Translations under genes and position numbers: made by a program
Notes under the pieces: generated by a model
What the model saw: only the letters and a program-made list of their open reading frames with translations
The model's database searches: none
What the model was told of the DNA's origin: nothing
Part shown: piece after piece, positions 6,230 through 11,382 of the stretch
How positions within the stretch are numbered: the first letter of the stretch is position 1
How the letters are laid out: every line of letters begins with the position of its first letter
DNA from: an uncultured Lachnospiraceae bacterium
GTDB lineage: Bacteria > Bacillota > Clostridia > Lachnospirales > Lachnospiraceae
NCBI GenBank assembly: GCA_902766845.1
Contig: CACXFD010000009.1
Span: 1 to 11,382, forward strand
DNA length: 11,382 nt
Direction: 5' to 3'

Positions 6230-6682
6230 TCACGCCTCAGGCTCTTCTTTGGCCTCTTCGGCTTCTTCGGCTTCTGCGGCTTCTTCGGCTTCGTCCGCTT
6301 CTTCGACTTCTTCCGTCTCTGCGGCTTCGTCATCCGCGGTCTCGGCCGTGATCTCCTTGATCAGGCATTCGTTGCCGGTGACCAGGTAGGTCTCGCCGCT
6401 CCCGCAGTAGGGGCAGGTGCGGCCGTACTGCACGGTCGGGTATTCCTGCTTGCAGTTCTCGCAGAACGTAACGGCCGGGAGCGTCTCGATGATCAGCTCC
6501 GCGCCCGAAAACAGCGGGTCCTTCTCCCGGAAGTAATTCCAGCAGTCCACGAACAGGTCGTTGACGACGCCCGAGACCTCGCCGACCTGGAGCGTGACCG
6601 AGCCGATCTTCGTGACCCGGTTCTCCTGCGCGACAGGCTTCAGCGTCTTCATCACATGTGTTACGATGCCCAGCTCATGCAT
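6230..6682 (-). CDS. hypA: HypA-type nickel metallochaperone with acidic C-terminal tail
   Basis: HypA delivers nickel to NiFe-hydrogenase precursors, and in some bacteria to urease, together with HypB. The N-terminal MHEL (His2, Glu3; nickel site) and the zinc site CENC (Cys74/Cys77) and CPYC (Cys90/Cys93) are all present. IGSVTLQVGEVSGV and the TGNECLIKEI end of the domain also match the family, whose usual length is about 113-120 residues. Residues about 114-150 are extra: a Glu/Ala-rich tail (EEVEEADEAEEAAEAEEAEE) encoded by short repeats. The ATG overlaps the glycosidase stop by 8 bp (ATGCATGA). The nearest GGAG lies too far upstream to be a good ribosome site, so translation is probably coupled. 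No hydrogenase, hypB or urease gene is visible here, and the role within a sugar operon is unexplained. The family call is firm; activity is inferred from intact metal ligands. Confidence 0.93.
   Translation of the reverse strand: MHELGIVTHVMKTLKPVAQENRVTKIGSVTLQVGEVSGVVNDLFVDCWNYFREKDPLFSGAELIIETLPAVTFCENCKQEYPTVQYGRTCPYCGSGETYLVTGNECLIKEITAETADDEAAETEEVEEADEAEEAAEAEEAEEAKEEPEA
6233..6340 (-). repeat. Short in-frame repeats coding for the Glu/Ala tail of HypA
   Basis: Reading the minus strand, combinations of GAA, GAG and GCC/GCG codons recur (for example GAAGAAGCCGAAGAAGCC), giving about 36 residues of almost only Glu and Ala with a few Asp, Thr and Val. The repetition is at codon level and in frame, so slippage in units of three would change tail length without breaking the gene. 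Confidence 0.75.
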
Positions 6683-9179
6683 GATCGTCTTTCCGCTCCA
6701 CTTTCAGGGTCAGTTCCACGGGCTCGCAGCCGGCGCAGGTCAGCCGGATCTTCGCGGCGCCTTCCTGTCCTTCCGACCGGACATAGATACCGGTCATGCC
6801 GCCGCGCAGCACGTGGACGGCCGGGCCGATCACGCGCACCGGGCCTTCGGTCTCCACGGACACGGCTTCGGTAAAGAACGGCAGGACGTTATCGTGCTCA
6901 TCCACAGCCGAAACTCGGATCTCCGCGACGTCATAGGTGCGGGTCTCCTTGAGTTTCTTCTGGCTCAGGCGCGTCTGCAGCCGGACCGGTCCCTTGGCCG
7001 GGGTCTTGATCACGGTCTTGACGACCTCTCCGTCCTTCACGGCCTCGAACCGGTACACGCGGCTCCTGCCGCCCCAGTCCCCGATGTAGGTCTCGAACAG
7101 GCGCTTGGCATCCGCCATCGTCAGGTGGTGGAAGGCCATCAGCCGGCCGGCCAGCGCCGTCACCTTCGGTGTCATGCGGAAGCCGTGGATGGCCGTCTCG
7201 TTCAGGCACTCCCGGATCATCTGCGCGGTCTTTTCATCGAAGCCTTCCTTCTCCGCCATCGACTGCTCGATAAAGTCGTCCAGGCGGATCAGGCCGTGCT
7301 TCATGTGCCGGAACGCCGGATCCGGCAGCCGGTATTCCTTGATCAGCTCGTCATTCTTGTACATGCGCACGCTGTCGGCGTTCGTGACCAGGTAGGTCTC
7401 GCCGCGCACGGTGGCCGGATGCTCGCCGATGTCCATCGAGCTCGAGACCTCGAGCACCGGCTCCTCCAGGCCCTGCGCCGCGTACAGCGCGGCCGGCAGC
7501 TTCGGGTTCCGGAACATGTCCATCACGCCGTGATAGCAGATCCGGTCGCCCGAGCCGAAGTCCTGATGCGTGTTGTAATCGAACATGCACCAGCCGAACG
7601 ACCCGCAGATCTCCGGATCCGCGGCCGCCGCCTCAAGGACCTTCGCGTGGCGGTACAGGTGCTCCAGACGATGCTCCTCGGCGTCAAAGGTCTTGGTCGG
7701 ATACATATGGCCCGCGTATTCGGTGACCATGTACGGCCGGGACATGTCGGGCGTCACGTCCTTCTTTTTGCGCAGGCCGTTCGCACTGCGGTCGCCGTCG
7801 AAGGAAAAATCGTTATAGGTATAGACGTCCTCGAGCAGGTTCATCTTCTGCTCGCAGCGCACGCCGCCGGTCTGCCTCGTCGGGTCCAGTTCGTGGGCGA
7901 GGGCGTTGGTCTTCGTGTACAGTTCGTCGCAGTCCCGGGATTCGTTGATGCGCACGCCCCACAGGACGATGGACGGATGATTGCGGTACTGCGTGATCAT
8001 CTCGCGCACGTTCTCGAGCGCCTGCGCCTGCCACGCCTCTCCGCCGATGTGCTGCCAGCCCGGAATCTCGGTAAAGACCAGAAGGCCCAGCAGGTCGCAC
8101 GCGGAGATGAAGTCATGCAACTGCGGATAATGGCTCGTGCGGACCGCGTTCAGCCCCAGCTCCTGCTTGCAGATGCGCGCGTCCTCGATCTGCATCGACG
8201 ACGGCATCGCGTAGCCCACGTACGGATAGGACTGGTGACGGTTCAGGCCGCGGATCTTCAGCAGCCGGCCGTTCAGATAAAAGCCGTCCGCGGTAAAGCG
8301 CGCGCTCCGAAAGCCCGTCAGTACGTCGCGCACATCGACCTTTTCCCCGTCCAGATACAGTTCGGTCCGGATCCGGTAGATGTAGGGGCTCTCGACATCC
8401 CACGGGCGCACCGTGAACGGACGCGTGACCTTCAGCGGGAGCACGCCGCCCTCGCGCAGGTTCATGTCCGGCGTCAGCCGGCTCTCGAACAGGACCTCTT
8501 TTTTGTGCGGCCCTTCCATGACCTTGATGGGCCGCAGGGTCTGGCGCACGGACAGGCGTCCCGCGGCCAGTGCCTCGAGCGCGGCCGGCGAGAGCGTCAG
8601 CAGGCTCCGCAGCTCGCCGGGAAGTTCATATTCCTCCCAGTTCTCGGGCAGGAAGCCCTCGGTCTCCGGCTGCACGGCGAAGCCGGGCATCGCGAAGACG
8701 TCGGTCAGGCAGACCGGCTCCTGCACCGTGATGTAGGCGTCGCGGTACAGTCCGCCGAAGGTCATGTAGTCGATGACGAAGCCGAACGGGGGCTGGTCCA
8801 GGCTCTCCCGGCTGTCCAGCCGCACCGTGATCAGGTTCTCGGCGCCGTAGCGCAGCTGCTCCGAGATCTCGGCCGTAAAGGCCGTATACCCGCTCTTATG
8901 CGTGCCGATCAGCGTCCCGTTCACCCAGACCGTGGCCTCGTGCGCGGCGCCCTCGAGCGTCAGGCAGACGCGCTTGCCCTGCCAGGCCAGCGGAGCCGCC
9001 AGCCGGCGTTGGTAGCCGCTCACCATCTGATAGACCGATTCGTCGAAATAGTTGAACGGCACCTCTTTGACCGTATGCGGCAGGCATACCTCCGTCCCGC
9101 CGGCCATCGGCGCCGTGATCATCGACTCCTCAAACGTCTCCGAAAACCGCCATCCGCGGTCGATGTAATACTTATTCAT
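6675..9179 (-). CDS. Glycoside hydrolase family 2, beta-galactosidase-like, cytoplasmic
   Basis: This 834-residue retaining glycosidase has no signal peptide, so it should act on imported sugar in the cytoplasm. The order is an N-terminal jelly-roll sugar-binding domain (about 1-165, with VWVNGTLIGTHKSGYTAF), an Ig-like domain, a TIM barrel (about 300-590) and C-terminal beta domains. The catalytic acid/base is Glu413 in VRINES and the nucleophile is Glu487 in VTEYAG, 74 residues apart, close to LacZ spacing. The barrel entry NGRLLKIRGLNRHQ and exit SFGWCMFDYNTHQDFGSGD are typical. The NxK carboxylate-binding motif of beta-glucuronidases is not seen after the barrel, which favours a beta-galactosidase-like enzyme, but beta-mannoside or arabinoside specificity cannot be excluded. 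Residues about 615-700 form a helical insertion within a C-terminal beta domain. It is the first gene of the sugar cluster, with GGGAGAGG upstream of the start. Confidence 0.93.
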   Translation of the reverse strand: MNKYYIDRGWRFSETFEESMITAPMAGGTEVCLPHTVKEVPFNYFDESVYQMVSGYQRRLAAPLAWQGKRVCLTLEGAAHEATVWVNGTLIGTHKSGYTAFTAEISEQLRYGAENLITVRLDSRESLDQPPFGFVIDYMTFGGLYRDAYITVQEPVCLTDVFAMPGFAVQPETEGFLPENWEEYELPGELRSLLTLSPAALEALAAGRLSVRQTLRPIKVMEGPHKKEVLFESRLTPDMNLREGGVLPLKVTRPFTVRPWDVESPYIYRIRTELYLDGEKVDVRDVLTGFRSARFTADGFYLNGRLLKIRGLNRHQSYPYVGYAMPSSMQIEDARICKQELGLNAVRTSHYPQLHDFISACDLLGLLVFTEIPGWQHIGGEAWQAQALENVREMITQYRNHPSIVLWGVRINESRDCDELYTKTNALAHELDPTRQTGGVRCEQKMNLLEDVYTYNDFSFDGDRSANGLRKKKDVTPDMSRPYMVTEYAGHMYPTKTFDAEEHRLEHLYRHAKVLEAAAADPEICGSFGWCMFDYNTHQDFGSGDRICYHGVMDMFRNPKLPAALYAAQGLEEPVLEVSSSMDIGEHPATVRGETYLVTNADSVRMYKNDELIKEYRLPDPAFRHMKHGLIRLDDFIEQSMAEKEGFDEKTAQMIRECLNETAIHGFRMTPKVTALAGRLMAFHHLTMADAKRLFETYIGDWGGRSRVYRFEAVKDGEVVKTVIKTPAKGPVRLQTRLSQKKLKETRTYDVAEIRVSAVDEHDNVLPFFTEAVSVETEGPVRVIGPAVHVLRGGMTGIYVRSEGQEGAAKIRLTCAGCEPVELTLKVERKDDHA

Positions 9180-9199
9180 CGGATCCTCTCCCTGAAGAC

Positions 9200-9240
9200 G
9201 CGGGACGGCCCGCCGGCGCGCGGCCGGCGGACTGCCCCGC
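9200..9240 (-). other. Strong GC hairpin between ileS and the glycosidase gene
   Basis: A perfect 8-bp inverted repeat (CCGCCGGC at 9210-9217, GCCGGCGG at 9223-9230; loop of 5) is extended by an outer GCGGG/CCCGC stem (9200-9204 with 9236-9240) across a small internal loop. No T-run follows on either strand, so it is not a classical intrinsic terminator. It lies in the 76-base gap, where I see no promoter. It may attenuate readthrough from ileS or protect an mRNA end. Confidence 0.5.
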
Positions 9241-9255
9241 CTGTTGCTTCTCTTC

Positions 9256-11382
9256 TTACGCGAGCTTCTCCACGCCCAGCGTGACGGTCTCGCCGTTCAG
9301 GTTCCATTCCTTCACATAGCCCGCGGAGGAGCCGAGGACCACGTCATCTGCCAGCACGTCGCGGCGGACCTCATCGCCGTACTTGGCCAGCAGGCCTTCG
9401 ATGCGTTCGTTGCCCGCGGCCGACAGCCGGATGTGGTCCATGACCTCGAAGCCGGCCTCCTTGCGCATCGTCTGCACCTTGCTGATGATCTCGCGCACGA
9501 AGCCTTCCTCGATCAGCTCCGGCGTCAGGTTCCCGTCCAGGACCACGGTCAGCTTGCCGGACGTATCCGACTGGGCCGTGTAGCCCGGCACCTGCGCAGT
9601 CTCGATCAGCAGGTCCTCCTTGGACAGCTCCGCGTCCTGTCCGTCCAGATGGAGCGTCAGCACGCCCTTTTCGTTCAGCTCATCCATGGCCGCGTTCCCG
9701 TCCAGGCCGGCCAGAGCCTGGCGGATCTGACCGACCAGCTTGCCGTACTTGGGCCCGACGGTCTTGAGCTGCGGCTTGAAGGCGTAGTTGGTGAATTCAC
9801 GCACGTCATCGGTAAAGATGACCTGCTTGACGTTCAGCTCGTCCGCAACGATCGCGGTGAAGAATTCGTCGAGCGAAAACTCCGCGCGCACGAACATCCG
9901 CGCGACCGGCTGACGGTTCTTGATGGCCGCCTCGTTGCGGGCGGCGCGTCCCAGGACGACCACGTCCAGGACATGCTTCATGTTCTCCTCGAGAGCCGGA
10001 TCGATCTGCGCCGCGTCATACGCCGGGAAGTCGCACAGATGCACGCTCTCGGGCGCGGACGGATCCACGCTGCAGACGAGGTTGCGGTAGATGCTCTCCG
10101 CCATGAACGGCACCATCGGCGCAGCAGCCTTGGCCGTCGTGACCAGTGCGGTGTAGAGCGTCATGTAGGCGTTGATCTTGTCCTGCTCCATGCCCTTGGC
10201 CCAGAAACGCTCGCGGCTGCGGCGCACGTACCAGTTGGACAGGTCGTCCACGAAGCTGTTCAGCGCGCGGGCCGCCTCGGGGATGCGGTAGTTCTCGAGA
10301 TCCTCGTCCACGTCCTTGACCATCGTGTTCAGGCGGGACAGGATCCACTTATCCATGACCGGGAGCTGATCGTATTCGAGCGTGTACTTCGAGGCGTCGA
10401 ACTCGTCGATGTTCGCGTAGAGCACGAAGAACGCGTACGTGTTCCACAGCGTGCTCATGAACTTCTGCTGCCCCTCGGTGACGGCCTTGTCATGGAAGCG
10501 GTTGGGCAGCCAGGGCGCGGAGTTGATGTAGAAGTACCAGCGGATCGCGTCCGCGCCGTGCTTTTCGAGCGCGTCGAACGGATCCACCGCGTTGCCCTTG
10601 GACTTGCTCATCTTCTGGCCGTTCTCGTCCTGCACGTGGCCGAGCACGATCACGTTCTCGTACGGCGCCTTGTGGAACAGCAGCGTGCTCTCGGCGAGCA
10701 GCGAATAGAACCATCCGCGGGTCTGGTCCACGGCCTCGGAGATGAACTGGGCCGGGAACTGCTTTTCGAACAGCTCTTTGTTCTCAAACGGATAATGATA
10801 CTGCGCGAATGGCATCGCGCCCGAGTCGAACCAGCAATCGATGACCTCCGGCACGCGGTGCATCGGCTTGCCGCAGTGAGGGCACGGGATCGTGATCGCG
10901 TCGATGTACGGGCGGTGCAGCTCCACGGTCTTGGCGGCTTCGTTCCCGGAGAGCTTGAAGAGCTCCTCGCGGGAGCCGACCGACTGCTGATGACCACACT
11001 CATCGCACTCCCAGATATTCAGGGGCGTGCCCCAGTAGCGGTTGCGGCTGATGCCCCAGTCCTGCACGTTCTCGAGCCAGTCGCCGAAGCGGCCCTTGCC
11101 GATGCTCTCGGGAATCCAGTTGATCGTGTTATTGTTCGCGATCAGCTCATCCTTGACTTCCGTCATGCGGATGAACCAGGACTCGCGGGCGTAGTAGATC
11201 AGGGGCGTGTCGCAGCGCCAGCAGTGCGGGTATTCATGCTCGAACTTGGGCGCGTCATAGAGCAGGCCGCGCGCGTCCAGATCCTTCAGGACCTCGGGAT
11301 CCGCCTTCTTCACGAACAGGCCCGCGAACGGGGTCTCCTCGGTCATCTCGCCCTTGCCGTTGACGAACTGCACGAACGGCAG
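9256..11382 (-). CDS. ileS: Isoleucyl-tRNA synthetase, type 2, C-terminal 708 residues (5' end outside window)
   Basis: This cytoplasmic class I synthetase charges tRNA-Ile. The visible part includes EYPHCWRCDTPLIYYARESW, the WGISRNRYWGTPLNIWECDE segment, a zinc-type CDEC/CPHC pair, VPEVIDCWFDSGAMPF, the KMSKS loop (10614-10600) followed by GNAVDPFDALEKHGADAIRW, and the anticodon-binding helical domain (DLSNWYVRRSRERFW). The C-terminus carries the region seen in type 2, eukaryote/archaea-like enzymes (KTVGPKYGKLVGQIRQAL, then VREIISKVQTMRKEAGFEV) instead of the C-terminal zinc finger of E. coli-like type 1 enzymes. About a third of the protein, with the HIGH motif and most of the editing domain, lies beyond the window; the family is usually around 1040 residues. 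It ends at TAA 9258-9256. The frame is open to the window edge with no plausible start inside. Confidence 0.96.
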   Translation of the reverse strand: MPFVQFVNGKGEMTEETPFAGLFVKKADPEVLKDLDARGLLYDAPKFEHEYPHCWRCDTPLIYYARESWFIRMTEVKDELIANNNTINWIPESIGKGRFGDWLENVQDWGISRNRYWGTPLNIWECDECGHQQSVGSREELFKLSGNEAAKTVELHRPYIDAITIPCPHCGKPMHRVPEVIDCWFDSGAMPFAQYHYPFENKELFEKQFPAQFISEAVDQTRGWFYSLLAESTLLFHKAPYENVIVLGHVQDENGQKMSKSKGNAVDPFDALEKHGADAIRWYFYINSAPWLPNRFHDKAVTEGQQKFMSTLWNTYAFFVLYANIDEFDASKYTLEYDQLPVMDKWILSRLNTMVKDVDEDLENYRIPEAARALNSFVDDLSNWYVRRSRERFWAKGMEQDKINAYMTLYTALVTTAKAAAPMVPFMAESIYRNLVCSVDPSAPESVHLCDFPAYDAAQIDPALEENMKHVLDVVVLGRAARNEAAIKNRQPVARMFVRAEFSLDEFFTAIVADELNVKQVIFTDDVREFTNYAFKPQLKTVGPKYGKLVGQIRQALAGLDGNAAMDELNEKGVLTLHLDGQDAELSKEDLLIETAQVPGYTAQSDTSGKLTVVLDGNLTPELIEEGFVREIISKVQTMRKEAGFEVMDHIRLSAAGNERIEGLLAKYGDEVRRDVLADDVVLGSSAGYVKEWNLNGETVTLGVEKLA

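Noticed and set aside
6079..6333. An 84-codon minus-strand frame with a Lys/Pro/Arg-rich start and QTE repeats
   Set aside because: It overlaps the hypA tail in another frame and the ATPase start. Its content is what the repeats give when read out of frame, and no ribosome site was found. The repeats themselves are reported instead.
6561..9284. A 907-codon open frame on the plus strand opposite the glycosidase gene
   Set aside because: It runs antisense to a gene with full catalytic motifs. Its product is rich in Arg, His, Gln, Asp and Leu with no domain, which is the typical shadow of GC-rich third codon positions.

Overview
The window looks like chromosomal DNA of a GC-rich anaerobic Firmicute, probably a gut Clostridia of the Lachnospiraceae/Oscillospiraceae type. 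This is inferred from purine-rich Gram-positive ribosome binding sites, two lipoprotein signal peptides, a type 2 isoleucyl-tRNA synthetase, GMP synthase wording typical of that group, and a carbohydrate importer paired with a cytoplasmic glycosidase. I cannot name a species. Every convincing gene lies on the minus strand, so transcription runs from high to low coordinates. I see no tRNA, rRNA, CRISPR, transposase or phage gene.

In transcription order: the 3' part of ileS (window end to 9256); a 75-bp spacer with a strong GC hairpin that lacks a U-tract; then a tightly packed six-gene cluster at 9179-1603. The cluster encodes a family 2 glycoside hydrolase, a HypA-type nickel metallochaperone with an acidic repetitive tail, a MalK/MsmK-type ATPase, two MalF/MalG-type permeases and an extracellular sugar-binding protein. 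Four of its five junctions are overlaps of 4-8 bp or an 11-bp gap. The exception is a 101-bp repetitive spacer between hypA and the ATPase gene. The parts make a complete import route: the binding protein captures a glycan or oligosaccharide outside, the permease pair and ATPase import it, and the glycoside hydrolase, which has no signal peptide, cleaves it in the cytoplasm.

Downstream, a separate unit (promoter about 1524-1552) encodes a small lipoprotein with two OB-fold-like halves, ending at a clear intrinsic terminator (572-605). A further promoter with an extended -10 (459-467) precedes the last gene, the 5' part of guaA. An in-frame stop just before its GTG start shows that this GMP synthase begins directly at the ATP-pyrophosphatase part, without the usual N-terminal glutaminase domain.

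Most of the window is ordinary metabolism. The points that stand out are a hydrogenase/urease-type HypA embedded in a sugar-uptake operon, its repeat-derived tail and the repetitive spacer after it, the glutaminase-less GuaA, and a binding protein that seems anchored at both ends. I did not find a clearly undescribed defence or mobile system.
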